Notes: generated from the letters alone by a model not told the origin. 64,000 nt of DNA from Gammaproteobacteria bacterium (GCA_033344735.1 JAWPMW010000001.1:248001-312000), one strand, 5' to 3'. Shown: positions 50,625 through 59,011, counted from the first letter of the stretch. Made by a program: numbers and translations.

Positions 50625-51458
50625 ATGCATACGAAAGCGATTGACATAAGATGTATGCCAGCGTCGGACCAAGTAATTGATGAACTGCGCAAATGCTTTT
50701 CTCAAGATGATATTGATTTGCGAGACATTACAGCATTAGCTAATCAAGATGCCATTGTTCTTGCAAATATTTTATTCTTAGTTAATGAGATATTTCTAAA
50801 GCGCAATAGTCCTGTCGTAAATACACTTTCTGCGGCTATCAATTTAGTGGGTTTGCAACCTCTTAAAGACAAATTGTTATCAATAAAATCTCTAAGTGAG
50901 GAAGGTGTCGGAGCTGAAAAAATTTATGAGTTTGAGTTAATTAGAAGTCGAATATATGTGGCGTCACATTTGACACAATATTGGGCTGATTATATGGGCC
51001 AGACATCATCAGAAGAGATGTATTGTGCATCTATGCTTACTGGCATAAATGACCTTAATTCATGTTTGTCAGGTCAGAGTCTGAATGATATTAGCATGCT
51101 AGATCTAGATGCAATTGATAGTATTCAACCTTTATATCATTTTTCAGATCATGACATAGGTCTACTTCCAGATAGTATCCAGCAATTTCATGAAAGTTCA
51201 TCAATTTCTGAACGTCTAAAATTAAGCATTATTGTTTATCATCTGGTTTCATGTGTAGAGTTTGGTTATGAGTGTGAAAGCTTTGAAAATGCATTAAACA
51301 ATATTTGCGAATATGTAGGTATAGGAATTCACCGTGCAGGTTATGACTTTTCGCGCCAAGTGGTTGAAATAGATAAAGATGCAAGCCATCAGAGATTACA
51401 TCATTGTCATTTTTTGTTGAGTACTAATACAGAATTTGTCAATCCACTTACAGCGTAA
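50625..51458 (+). CDS. degenerate HDOD-like protein
   Basis: A 277-residue helical protein that looks like a weakly conserved HDOD domain (ALANQDAIVLANILFLVNEIF, SAAINLVGLQPLKDKLLSI, ASHLTQYWADYM, MYCASMLTGINDL). The HD-type metal residues are not visible, as in most HDOD proteins. It begins 11 bp after pomB, so it is likely expressed with the stator genes. HDOD proteins are signalling adaptors; a motility role is suggested by context only. Confidence 0.6.
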   Translation: MHTKAIDIRCMPASDQVIDELRKCFSQDDIDLRDITALANQDAIVLANILFLVNEIFLKRNSPVVNTLSAAINLVGLQPLKDKLLSIKSLSEEGVGAEKIYEFELIRSRIYVASHLTQYWADYMGQTSSEEMYCASMLTGINDLNSCLSGQSLNDISMLDLDAIDSIQPLYHFSDHDIGLLPDSIQQFHESSSISERLKLSIIVYHLVSCVEFGYECESFENALNNICEYVGIGIHRAGYDFSRQVVEIDKDASHQRLHHCHFLLSTNTEFVNPLTA

Positions 51459-51496
51459 TTACCTTTTAGAACAGATGTGTGGAGCTATTTAACTAG

Positions 51497-51523
51497 TAAA
51501 GCATATGCCCGGTCAGCCGATAA
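51497..51523 (+). promoter_or_regulatory. FliA (sigma-28) promoter upstream of the glutamate-synthase-like gene
   Basis: TAAAGCAT, 11 bases, GCCGATAA: the -10 is perfect and the -35 keeps TAAAG. Spacing is exact. Transcription would start near 51530, 28 bases before the ATG at 51558. No other gene begins between them. Confidence 0.75.
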
Positions 51524-51555
51524 TATCCTTAAGCCTGGTTGAATTATAGGATATT
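51522..51555. repeat. inverted repeat AATATCCT...AGGATATT overlapping the ribosome site
   Basis: Perfect 8-bp arms separated by 18 bases. The left arm overlaps the end of the FliA -10 and the right arm covers AGGAT, the ribosome site of the next gene. A FliA transcript would begin inside the spacer, so the repeat would then act as a DNA operator rather than an RNA hairpin. Confidence 0.45.
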
Positions 51556-51557
51556 TA

Positions 51558-53165
51558 ATGGAATACATTCTTTCTTTTTCATCGACTATAAAGTCGTTTG
51601 TGCAAGTATCGCTTGCTGTCGCATTGGTTGTAGCTGTTGCGGTAATCGCAGTTTTATATGTGATAGACGTTACTCAAACTAAGCAAGCTATCCGAAGAAA
51701 CTATCCTGTGATTGGAAGATTCCGTTATTTATTCGAGTATCTTGGGGAGTTTTTCAGGCAGTACTTTTTTGCTATGGATCGTGAAGAGCTGCCCTTCAAT
51801 CGAGCTCAACGCTCATGGGTCTACCGTGCAGCAAAGAATTTATCGAATACATCTGCATTTGGTTCAACACGCGACTTAAAAAAGCCTGGAACGGTGCTAT
51901 TTGCTAACTGTCCGTATCCAACAATGTCGGAAGATGCAACAAGTCCTGATTACGAAACTATTGGTCCATATGCGAAAAAGCCGTTTGTAACACGTTCTAT
52001 ATTTAATATTTCTGGAATGAGTTACGGTGCACTTTCTAAGCCCGCAGTCCTTGCATTAGGCTACGGTGCAAAGAAGGCTGAATGTTGGATGAATACAGGA
52101 GAAGGTGGTTTGTCGCCTTATCATTTGTCTACAGGCTGTGATTTAGTATTTCAAATTGGTACTGCTAAATACGGTGTACGTGATTCTGAAACCGGCAAGC
52201 TAAGTGATGAAAAACTTAAAGAAGTAGCAGCACATCGACAGTTAAGAATGTTTGAAATTAAATTAAGCCAAGGAGGTAAGCCTGGTAAGGGTGGGATATT
52301 GCCAGCAGATAAGGTATCTCAAGAGGTTGCGGATATAAGAGGAATTCCAGTGGCAACCGATTCAATTAGTCCAAACCGCCACCCAGAGATTAAATGCGAT
52401 GATGATTTAATTGACATGATTAATCATGTTAGAGATGTTACTGGAAAGCCAGTAGGATTTAAGGCTGTGATTGGATCGGAAAGTTGGCTAGATCATTTGT
52501 TTAGCGCAATTCTACGCAGAGGACATGAAACTGCGCCTGATTTTATTACTGTTGATAGCGCAGATGGTGGAACCGGTGCTGCGCCATTGCCATTGCTTGA
52601 TGATATGGGTTTACCATTGCATGAAAGTTTGCCAATCGTTGTGAATAAATTAATTGAATATGGCTTGCGTGACAGAATTAAGGTCATCGCTTCAGGTAAG
52701 TTAATTAACCCAGCAGATGTAGCGTGGGCGCTATGTGTAGGTGCTGACTTTATTACATCTGCACGTGGATTTATGTTTTCTTTAGGTTGTATTCAAGCAT
52801 TACAATGCAATAAAAACTCCTGTCCTACAGGCATTACTACACACGATAAGAAATTACAACGCGGACTTGATCCGCATATAAAGGCAGAGCGTGTAACTTT
52901 TTATGTGAAAAATATGATTTATGAGGTAGGTATGATTGCTCACTCTTGTGGTGTGAGCCACTTTAGAGACTTAGAGCGTCATCATGCACGAATTATTCAA
53001 GGTGATGGTTTGTCTGTGCCTTTAGATAGGCTTTACCCTAAAGTTGAACCGTTGTTTGAAACGGATCGTAGAGATTGGACTACTCGGCCATGGTCTGCAA
53101 AAGAACACGCTGCCTTAGACGCAGATGAGACTGAAGATCAATTAAATAGTGAGCAGGCTTCTTAA
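51558..53165 (+). CDS. FMN-binding glutamate synthase-like protein
   Basis: A 535-residue membrane-anchored protein with the FMN/glutamate-synthase central domain. A helix at ~15-37 anchors it. The barrel carries NISGMSYGALSKPAVLALGYGAKKA, NTGEGGLSPYH, LSQGGKPGKGG, SPNRHPE, VDSADGGTGAAPL, ASGKLINPADVAWAL and CNKNSCPTGITT, the cysteine cluster region of GltB. The glutaminase domain is absent, as in other single-domain members whose reaction is not settled. Its immediate upstream signal is a FliA promoter, which is unexpected for a nitrogen enzyme. A diguanylate cyclase gene follows 18 bp later. Confidence 0.87.
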   Translation: MEYILSFSSTIKSFVQVSLAVALVVAVAVIAVLYVIDVTQTKQAIRRNYPVIGRFRYLFEYLGEFFRQYFFAMDREELPFNRAQRSWVYRAAKNLSNTSAFGSTRDLKKPGTVLFANCPYPTMSEDATSPDYETIGPYAKKPFVTRSIFNISGMSYGALSKPAVLALGYGAKKAECWMNTGEGGLSPYHLSTGCDLVFQIGTAKYGVRDSETGKLSDEKLKEVAAHRQLRMFEIKLSQGGKPGKGGILPADKVSQEVADIRGIPVATDSISPNRHPEIKCDDDLIDMINHVRDVTGKPVGFKAVIGSESWLDHLFSAILRRGHETAPDFITVDSADGGTGAAPLPLLDDMGLPLHESLPIVVNKLIEYGLRDRIKVIASGKLINPADVAWALCVGADFITSARGFMFSLGCIQALQCNKNSCPTGITTHDKKLQRGLDPHIKAERVTFYVKNMIYEVGMIAHSCGVSHFRDLERHHARIIQGDGLSVPLDRLYPKVEPLFETDRRDWTTRPWSAKEHAALDADETEDQLNSEQAS

Positions 53166-53183
53166 ATAATAATTTTAAAAATA

Positions 53184-54488
53184 ATGTTCGATAAAATTTT
53201 ATCAATATTTAAAAGCAATAAAATTGCTAATTTAGAAGAAGTTCAAAACATGAGCTCATTGGCTTCTGCTAAGTCAAGATTGAAAGACTATCAAAACATT
53301 GCTGATGCTAAACAATTAGAAGAATTTCTACTGCTTGAGCGCGAAATCAATGATACATTTTCCAGTAATGAGGTATTAGCTTATCTGGGTGATTTATTTC
53401 AATCAATTAGTGTTGGATTGCAATCTTCAACACTTGATGCAAAAGCAGTTCAGCAATGGAAAAAAGCACTTCGAGAGTTGTTAGTTGGTGTAAATTATAG
53501 TGGCGAATATGTGGATTTGGCTAAAAATATCAAAGAGCAGCTTGATACTAGTCATGACATAATTAATTGTACTCAAAAGACTAAAAGTTTACTGCTAGAT
53601 TTTTCTAGTAGCCTAACTGAAGATCATGAAGAAATGCATGGATATTTATTGGTCATCGCAAGTAAGCTACAATCTATTTATGCTGAACTAAGTGAAACTA
53701 AAGATGAGTATTTTTCGCGAGAATCTAAAAAAGGCAGCATCAATAAATCTTTTGAGGAAGGTATCAAGGAGCTTGATGATAGTATAAAGAATAGTGACGA
53801 TATAAATTTATTGAAAGCAAGCCTAAGTAAAATTGTATCTGCAATACAAACAAAAGTTATTGAGGAAGTGGAGTCAGAAGAGAGCGAAACTAAAATTCTC
53901 GAAAATAAAATTGCCGGTATGAGTAATAAGATTAAGTTATTAGAAGATCATGCCAAAGACTTAGAAAAAACCATCCATAAAAAACACATGGAAGCAGTCA
54001 CTGATCCTTTGACTGGCCTATATAATCGTGCCGCTTATGTGCAAGCACTAGAAAAAGCATGGATGAATTGGCAGCAAAATAAAGTATCTAGCACTATGCT
54101 GGTGTGGGATATTGATCACTTTAAAATGATTAACGATCGTCATGGCCATTCTGCGGGCGATAAAGTTCTCCAGTCAGTTGCAAAAAAACTTGGAACCGGC
54201 GTGCGTAAAGGCGATATGTTGGCAAGATTTGGTGGAGAAGAATTTGTTATGTTGCTTGTTGATAAATCTTTAGAAGAAGGTGCTCAGTTAGCTGAAAGAA
54301 TTCGAAAGCTTATTTCTATAACGGAGTTCACTTATAAAAAACAGCCACTACATGTGACAATTTCTTGTGGTGTTGCATCTTTTGTGGATAAAGATACACC
54401 TACCACTCTCTTTGAGAGAGCCGATAAAGCGCTATATAAAGCTAAACAAAGTGGTAGAGATCGTATTGAAATGATGAAAGTTGCTTAG
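53184..54488 (+). CDS. diguanylate cyclase (GGDEF), coiled-coil sensor
   Basis: A 434-residue cytosolic protein. A helical N-terminal ~270 residues with a coiled coil (ETKILENKIAGMSNKIKLLEDHAKDLEKTI) lead into a complete GGDEF domain. The domain has DPLTGLYNR, the metal residues of WDIDHFKMIND, and the active GGEEF at 350-354 in LARFGGEEFVML. An RxxD inhibitory site is visible as R-K-G-D before it. It starts 18 bp after the FMN gene and so is probably under the same FliA promoter. Confidence 0.9.
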   Translation: MFDKILSIFKSNKIANLEEVQNMSSLASAKSRLKDYQNIADAKQLEEFLLLEREINDTFSSNEVLAYLGDLFQSISVGLQSSTLDAKAVQQWKKALRELLVGVNYSGEYVDLAKNIKEQLDTSHDIINCTQKTKSLLLDFSSSLTEDHEEMHGYLLVIASKLQSIYAELSETKDEYFSRESKKGSINKSFEEGIKELDDSIKNSDDINLLKASLSKIVSAIQTKVIEEVESEESETKILENKIAGMSNKIKLLEDHAKDLEKTIHKKHMEAVTDPLTGLYNRAAYVQALEKAWMNWQQNKVSSTMLVWDIDHFKMINDRHGHSAGDKVLQSVAKKLGTGVRKGDMLARFGGEEFVMLLVDKSLEEGAQLAERIRKLISITEFTYKKQPLHVTISCGVASFVDKDTPTTLFERADKALYKAKQSGRDRIEMMKVA

Positions 54489-55411
54489 CTGATAAATTTT
54501 CCATCAGCAATTATCGACTGATTACGGCCCATTTTCTTTGCGTGAAGAACTGCGTTGTTAGCACGCTCAAATATGCTTTCAATGCTATCAGTTGCCAATA
54601 ATTCAGCTACGCCTGCGCTAACAGTGATATGTGTAGATTTTTTATTGATGGTAATTAATCTATTATTATCAATCTCTTTACGTATGCGTTCACTAATTTC
54701 AAACGCATTGTTTGATGTTACCCCTTTCAAAATTAGGCAGTATGTATCATTGTTATAACGGAACAATAGATCTGTGTCACGAATTCTAGCTCGCATTACC
54801 TGCATTACGTTATATAAAATTTCATCTCTAATAATGAGGTTTGCTGATTCAGAAATTTTGTTAAATCGATCAATATCAATTAACACAAGTGACATAGGTA
54901 CTCGTTCTCTGTGGGATAATTTTGCCTCACGCGTCACTAATTGTTCTACTAATGTTGAGTTAGCTATGCCTGTTGTTTGATCATGTATTGACAATAATGA
55001 ATTAGACTTTTGATTAATTACAGACCTTAAAGGGTGGACTAATAATGATGAGATGAGCTCAATATTTTTCATCTCATTATCTGAGAATTCATTTTCTCTA
55101 TATAATGTAATATCACCCCAAAATTCATTATCCGTTTTTAAATGGAAATTACTTTGTGCATTATCAGTAATGCCTAATGAGTGATTAATTCCAAGTAAAG
55201 GGTAGCGATAGCGGACTCCGCTTACATTTAGGATAGAATTGATGCATTCTTCATAGGATTGAATTAATGATTTATCGCAAATTTGACTCTGAAACTTAAG
55301 TGCATAGTTCAGCACTGACCCTGTAGAATTTGATGAGGTTACAGAAGTCGTTAATTCATGGTTCGCCGGCTTAAGTGGCCTAATCAATTTGATTGGCTTA
55401 TTTATTTCCAT
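54485..55411 (-). CDS. degenerate GGDEF-domain protein
   Basis: A 308-residue protein with a GGDEF-type C-terminal domain (DQTTGIANSTLVEQLV, LVLIDIDRFNKI, VSAGVAELLATD, NNAVLHAKKMGRNQ). The signature reads NNDTY (220-224) in RYNNDTYCLILKG instead of GGDEF, so cyclase activity is unlikely. The N-terminal ~130 residues are a GAF-like sensor. It may bind GTP or c-di-GMP or act on the neighbouring cyclase. The 3' ends overlap by four bases, and the two genes converge. Confidence 0.82.
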   Translation of the reverse strand: MEINKPIKLIRPLKPANHELTTSVTSSNSTGSVLNYALKFQSQICDKSLIQSYEECINSILNVSGVRYRYPLLGINHSLGITDNAQSNFHLKTDNEFWGDITLYRENEFSDNEMKNIELISSLLVHPLRSVINQKSNSLLSIHDQTTGIANSTLVEQLVTREAKLSHRERVPMSLVLIDIDRFNKISESANLIIRDEILYNVMQVMRARIRDTDLLFRYNNDTYCLILKGVTSNNAFEISERIRKEIDNNRLITINKKSTHITVSAGVAELLATDSIESIFERANNAVLHAKKMGRNQSIIADGKFIS

Positions 55412-55566
55412 TTATTTTAACTTTTTTATTATAAAATTTGGCAAGCAAATAATATTAGATCTGCATTAAATCGATATTAGTATTAATACTTACAGATGCA
55501 TCAAGTTAACAACTGTTCACAATTGATATCAACAAACGCCAAATTATTGACGTCTTATTCGTAATT

Positions 55567-55600
55567 ACACTCCTATATTTACTCGGTAAAGAGTGTTTTT
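55567..55600 (+). terminator. hairpin with U-run between flgN and the degenerate GGDEF gene
   Basis: On the + strand ACACTC pairs with GAGTGT and TTTAC with GTAAA around TCG, with a five-base bulge, and is followed by four to five T's (55596-55600). This fits an intrinsic terminator reading rightwards. On the - strand the same stem could end the flgMN transcript but lacks a U-run. Confidence 0.5.
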
Positions 55601-55610
55601 GCTAGATAGT

Positions 55611-56039
55611 TTAGGCGTGAACGGAGCGATTTGGTTCCGAAGTGATAATTTGATTTCCGTTTTCGCTGTAAGTTACAGCATGTTCGGTATCAAATAATGA
55701 ATGTAACTGGTTCAGAGTGTTGGTTGTTTGCTTAAGACGATTATTGACTAAAGAGCTATTCTCAGTATTCATTTGCTGACATTTTTTAAGTAAGTTAATG
55801 GTTTCTTGCCATTTCTTATCTAATGTTTGGTCATTTGCAAATTTATCTAACATTGGAGAGAACTGGGTTTCCAGTTTCGATAATTTCGTAATCGTGTCTT
55901 GTTTTTGAAGGGTGATTTTATTTAAATCATTTGCATTTCCGGCTAAAAGTAATTCTCTTTCGGCCGATAGCTGATCTAGGAAAGAATTAATACAATTCTG
56001 TAAATCACTAATGACTTGATGTGAGTTTTGATTATTCAT
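55611..56039 (-). CDS. flgN: FlgN flagellar export chaperone
   Basis: A 142-residue helical protein in the usual flgM-flgN order, following flgM by 42 bp. Heptad-rich helices (LQNCINSFLDQLSAERELLLAGNANDLNKITLQKQ) fit FlgN, the chaperone for hook-filament junction proteins FlgK and FlgL. Sequence conservation in this family is low, so context carries much of the call. Confidence 0.82.
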   Translation of the reverse strand: MNNQNSHQVISDLQNCINSFLDQLSAERELLLAGNANDLNKITLQKQDTITKLSKLETQFSPMLDKFANDQTLDKKWQETINLLKKCQQMNTENSSLVNNRLKQTTNTLNQLHSLFDTEHAVTYSENGNQIITSEPNRSVHA

Positions 56040-56081
56040 ATACCGTTCCGTGGTTTTTGAGTAGACTAAACTGTATGTGAG

Positions 56082-56396
56082 CTATTTAAGTAGCTCATCA
56101 ATTTCTATTAATTTGTCCGCAATAACTGAGCTATTCACCTCATAACGGCCATCTGCGAGAGCAGATTTAATCTCGTCTACTTTTTGTCGATCAACGATAG
56201 GCTCTGAAGATAAATTAGCAATCAACTGATCTACTTTTTGAGCAGAATTGGTCAGATCTACCTGTCCTTCTGCGGCATTGGTTGATGCACTAGCTTTTTG
56301 GCTTGGTGCGCTATCATCCGAAGACTTAGCTGTTGGTTTTGACCCAGATCCAGCTATCTGGTTGTTTGAGTTAATATTTCTAATCACGTCTGTCAT
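56082..56396 (-). CDS. flgM: FlgM anti-sigma-28 factor
   Basis: A 104-residue anti-FliA factor. The N-terminal half is disordered, polar and Ser/Ala-rich. The C-terminal FliA-binding helices are clear: VDLTNSAQKVDQLI, VDRQKVDEIKSALADGRYEVNSSVIADKLI. A strong FliA promoter precedes it, giving the known feedback loop in which the factor's own target drives its synthesis. The ribosome site GGTAAGAGA is adjacent to the ATG. Confidence 0.92.
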   Translation of the reverse strand: MTDVIRNINSNNQIAGSGSKPTAKSSDDSAPSQKASASTNAAEGQVDLTNSAQKVDQLIANLSSEPIVDRQKVDEIKSALADGRYEVNSSVIADKLIEIDELLK

Positions 56397-56423
56397 CTTC
56401 TCTTACCTTTTCCTGATTTCCAT

Positions 56424-56450
56424 ATATCGGCAATTATCGCCATTTCTTTA
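56424..56450 (-). promoter_or_regulatory. FliA (sigma-28) promoter of flgMN
   Basis: On the complement strand TAAAGAAA, 11 bases, GCCGATAT: five -35 bases (TAAAG) and seven of eight -10 bases fit at exact spacing. The expected start is near 56418, about 20 bases before flgM. Confidence 0.8.
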
Positions 56451-56470
56451 ACAAAAATTCATATAAATCT

Positions 56471-57205
56471 TTAGATATTTATATGAACCACACTATTTTT
56501 ATGTAATACACCTTCCAGTTCTTTTTTGCTGGATAGGTTTTGTACTCGAATTCGGTCACCTTCAGCCGCTGCGTTAAGCGCTGTCGCGGCGGTGCGTATT
56601 TCTAAACCATTGACGCGAGCGATTACAATCACACGATCACCACGTTTTACCGCCATAGGCTTTTCTAAAGCCAATACTTGCAGAATATCTCCTCTGCGCA
56701 TTGGCCTCTTGGCAACTAGGCCGATTGGATTTTGCTCAATACTAAAATATTCACGGCTATTATTTCTAATCTCTTTCCGCTCAAGTGCAACATGTGAGCG
56801 ATTAAGTATAGTGCCACGTGATAAGGCGGTCATGGCTACCCATACTTGCTGGTAACGCTTTATTTGTGCGCCGACATATATTTTCCATGGTTTACTATCA
56901 TTACAACGAATACCAACAGAGGTATGACCTGCTTGGCTAGCACCTGGCGGCCAAAATGCTTGTAATGGTATTTCACATTTACTTAACTTTAATCTTTTAT
57001 CTAATGATTTAGCTGTAATTGTCATCGATTCATCATCTGCATTAATTGAATCGCCAATGAATTCTTTTACTGCCACAGTAATATCATCATGGCGATGGTA
57101 TTGACCTGATCCTGATAGCTCTTGTGAAAATGCTGAGTTCACACTTATACATATAAGAATCAACGTCAGCATGATCTTCAGACTTCTATTTAAATTCTTC
57201 ATCAT
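56471..57205 (-). CDS. flgA: FlgA, P-ring assembly chaperone
   Basis: A 244-residue periplasmic chaperone for FlgI. A signal peptide (MLTLILICISVNSAFSQE) is followed by the SAF-like domain with RGTILNRSHVALERKEIR, AKRPMRRGDILQ and the C-terminal VKRGDRVIVIARVNGLEIRTAATALNAAAEGDRIRVQNLSS. Two ATGs are in tandem; AGAGAG lies directly before the first, so the second may be used. It is divergent from flgB across 253 bp. Confidence 0.92.
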   Translation of the reverse strand: MMKNLNRSLKIMLTLILICISVNSAFSQELSGSGQYHRHDDITVAVKEFIGDSINADDESMTITAKSLDKRLKLSKCEIPLQAFWPPGASQAGHTSVGIRCNDSKPWKIYVGAQIKRYQQVWVAMTALSRGTILNRSHVALERKEIRNNSREYFSIEQNPIGLVAKRPMRRGDILQVLALEKPMAVKRGDRVIVIARVNGLEIRTAATALNAAAEGDRIRVQNLSSKKELEGVLHKNSVVHINI

Positions 57206-57249
57206 CTCTCTTTAAGTATCGTCAATTGTTTAACGCTACTAGGAAATGT

Positions 57250-57265
57250 TGCAAAGTTCATGCCG
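57250..57265 (-). promoter_or_regulatory. sigma-54 (RpoN) promoter candidate for flgA
   Basis: On the complement strand CGGCAT, five bases, TTGCA: the GG at -24 and GC at -12 are ten bases apart, as RpoN requires. The expected start is about 33 bases before flgA. The first base and sixth base of TGGCAC are not matched. Confidence 0.5.
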
Positions 57266-57398
57266 ACTATTTAGTTGAGCACATTATATTTGCTTTATGG
57301 AAAACATTGCATGCAATTATTGCCGCACGACGGCAACATCTGAATGTCACTTCATGTCATGTATTGATGAAGTGTCGGCTTTTATCTCTGATCGGTTG

Positions 57399-57425
57399 TT
57401 ATCGGCTGGCACAGCGATTGCTATA
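57399..57425 (-). promoter_or_regulatory. possible FliA promoter reading towards flgA
   Basis: On the complement strand TATAGCAA, 11 bases, GCCGATAA: the -10 is perfect but the -35 has only TA-A of TAAA. It overlaps the RpoN promoter of flgB on the other strand and lies about 190 bases from flgA. Confidence 0.35.
57406..57422 (+). promoter_or_regulatory. sigma-54 (RpoN) promoter of flgB operon
   Basis: CTGGCAC-AGCGA-TTGCT matches the RpoN consensus almost fully, with GG/GC ten bases apart. The start would be near 57433, giving a 26-base leader to the flgB ATG at 57459. This also rules out the longer in-frame start at 57297, which lies upstream of the promoter. Confidence 0.85.
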
Positions 57426-57458
57426 GCTATTACAAATAAATTTTGTAAAAAAACCGAT

Positions 57459-57866
57459 ATGTCTAGTCCTATAGATAAACTTTTTGGAATACATGCACAA
57501 GCAATTACGCTGCGTGCTGCTCGTTCAGAAATGCTAGCAGCGAACTTGGCAAATTCTGATACGCCAAATTACAAAGCGAAAGATATTGATTTCAAATCAG
57601 CTTTTGAAAGTTTACAAGGTGGGAAAATGCAAACTAGTGTTCAACTTGAGAAAAGTAGTTCACAACATTTTTCAAGTGACTTAAATGGTATTGCAAGTCA
57701 GGCAATACGCTATCGAGTGCCTTCACATGCTTCATTAGATGGAAATACGGTTGATGCTGATTATGAAAAGTCTGCATTTACAGAAAATGCTATTCGTTAT
57801 CAAGTTAGCTTGTCTATCTTAGGTAAAAAAATTAGTGGACTAATAAGGACTTTACGAGGTGAATAA
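57459..57866 (+). CDS. flgB: FlgB, flagellar proximal rod protein
   Basis: A 135-residue rod protein. The proper start is ATG 57459 (MSSPIDKLFGIHAQ), not the in-frame ATG at 57297, because the RpoN promoter lies between them and because the length then fits the family. The rod signature AARSEMLAANLANSDTPNYKAKDIDF follows near residue 20. The C-terminal helix VSLSILGKKISGLIRTLRGE is typical. No strong ribosome site precedes it. It begins the flgBCDEFGHIJ operon. Confidence 0.93.
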   Translation: MSSPIDKLFGIHAQAITLRAARSEMLAANLANSDTPNYKAKDIDFKSAFESLQGGKMQTSVQLEKSSSQHFSSDLNGIASQAIRYRVPSHASLDGNTVDADYEKSAFTENAIRYQVSLSILGKKISGLIRTLRGE

Positions 57867-57871
57867 GAATA

Positions 57872-58288
57872 ATGTCATTATTTAATATTTTTGATATATC
57901 AGGTAGTGGATTAAGCGCACAAAGCGTTCGACTTAATGTTACTGCTAGTAATATTTCCAATGCACAGTCTGTTGCAGGAAGTGCAGATGCAGCTTACAAA
58001 GCAAGAAATCCAGTTTTCTCTGCTATGTATAAAGATGTATTTAATTCTCAGAGTAGCAATATTGGTGTGCAAACTCTCGGTATTGTTGAGAATAATACAG
58101 AAGCACCAAAAAGATATGAACCAGGCAATCCTTTAGCAGATGATGAAGGATATATTTATTTGTCTAATGTGAATCCCATAGAGGAGATGACTAACATGAT
58201 GTCAGCTTCACGAGGTTATCAAAATAACGTAGAGGTAATGAATACATCAAAGGACTTGCTTCTACAAACACTACGCTTAGGCGAATAG
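57872..58288 (+). CDS. flgC: FlgC, flagellar proximal rod protein
   Basis: A 138-residue rod protein. It has FDISGSGLSAQSVRLNVTASNISNAQSV at the start and ANPLADDEGYIYLSNVNPIEEMTNMMSASRGYQNNVEVMNTSKDLLLQTLRL at the end, the normal FlgC layout. It follows flgB by five bases. Confidence 0.95.
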   Translation: MSLFNIFDISGSGLSAQSVRLNVTASNISNAQSVAGSADAAYKARNPVFSAMYKDVFNSQSSNIGVQTLGIVENNTEAPKRYEPGNPLADDEGYIYLSNVNPIEEMTNMMSASRGYQNNVEVMNTSKDLLLQTLRLGE

Positions 58289-58302
58289 CAGGGAGACTAT
58301 TA

Positions 58303-58977
58303 ATGGAAATAGGTACTAATACAGCATTGAGTAGCCAATTTGGAGTGCAAAGATTTCAAAAGGATGCCACGAACAACAAGGAATTAGGACAAGAAGATTT
58401 TTTACAACTTATCGTTGCTCAAATTCAAAACCAAGATCCGTTCGAGCCAGTAGAAAATGGTGCCTTTATTGGGCAGCTCGCTCAATTTGGCACAGTGGAT
58501 GGTGTGAATAATCTTAATGACTCATTTGCAGAATTTTCACAGGGAATAAATAACAACCAAGCACTTAATGCAGCTGGTTTGATTGGTAAAAGCGTTCAAG
58601 CTGAAGGTAATCAAGTTTCAATGACTGAAGGAGAATCAGTGACGGCTTATGTTGATTCAAAAAGCCAAGCAGGAACTGCTGAAGTTCTGATTAGTAATGC
58701 AGCTGGTGAAGTTGTACAAACCAAGCAAGTGGTATTAGCCAACTTGGGGTTGAATAGTTTTACTTGGAATGGATTGAATGAAGCAGGTGAACAAGTCCCA
58801 GAGGGTAATTACTTTTTATCAGCTACAGTACTAGCAGGTGAAAATGAAGTTTCATTGCCAACCACTGTAGAAAGTAAAGTGCAAAGCGTTAATCTTTCAA
58901 ATTCAAGTGCAATTGAGCTTGGGTTACAAACAGGTGGCACTATTTTATTTAATGAAGTACAGAGAATTTCGGAATAA
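58303..58977 (+). CDS. flgD: FlgD, hook cap / hook assembly protein
   Basis: A 224-residue scaffold that caps the growing hook. The N-terminal LGQEDFLQLIVAQIQNQDPFEPVENGAFIGQLAQFGTVDGV motif and the later FTWNGLNEAGEQVPEGNYFLSATV Tudor/Fn3-like region identify it. It lies between flgC and flgE, as is usual. Confidence 0.95.
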   Translation: MEIGTNTALSSQFGVQRFQKDATNNKELGQEDFLQLIVAQIQNQDPFEPVENGAFIGQLAQFGTVDGVNNLNDSFAEFSQGINNNQALNAAGLIGKSVQAEGNQVSMTEGESVTAYVDSKSQAGTAEVLISNAAGEVVQTKQVVLANLGLNSFTWNGLNEAGEQVPEGNYFLSATVLAGENEVSLPTTVESKVQSVNLSNSSAIELGLQTGGTILFNEVQRISE

Positions 58978-59011
58978 TTAATTAATAAATCGCATACTAA
59001 AGGAGAAAGAT

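Noticed and set aside
54420-54427. GCCGATAA inside the diguanylate cyclase gene
   Set aside because: It encodes the conserved ADKAL segment and has no -35 element.
56461-56484. AT-only inverted repeat overlapping the flgA stop
   Set aside because: The arms are entirely A/T, no U-run follows, and such repeats are expected by chance in this composition.
57297-57458. In-frame N-terminal extension of flgB starting at ATG 57297
   Set aside because: The RpoN promoter at 57406-57422 lies inside it, FlgB proteins are ~135 aa, and the extension has no family resemblance.
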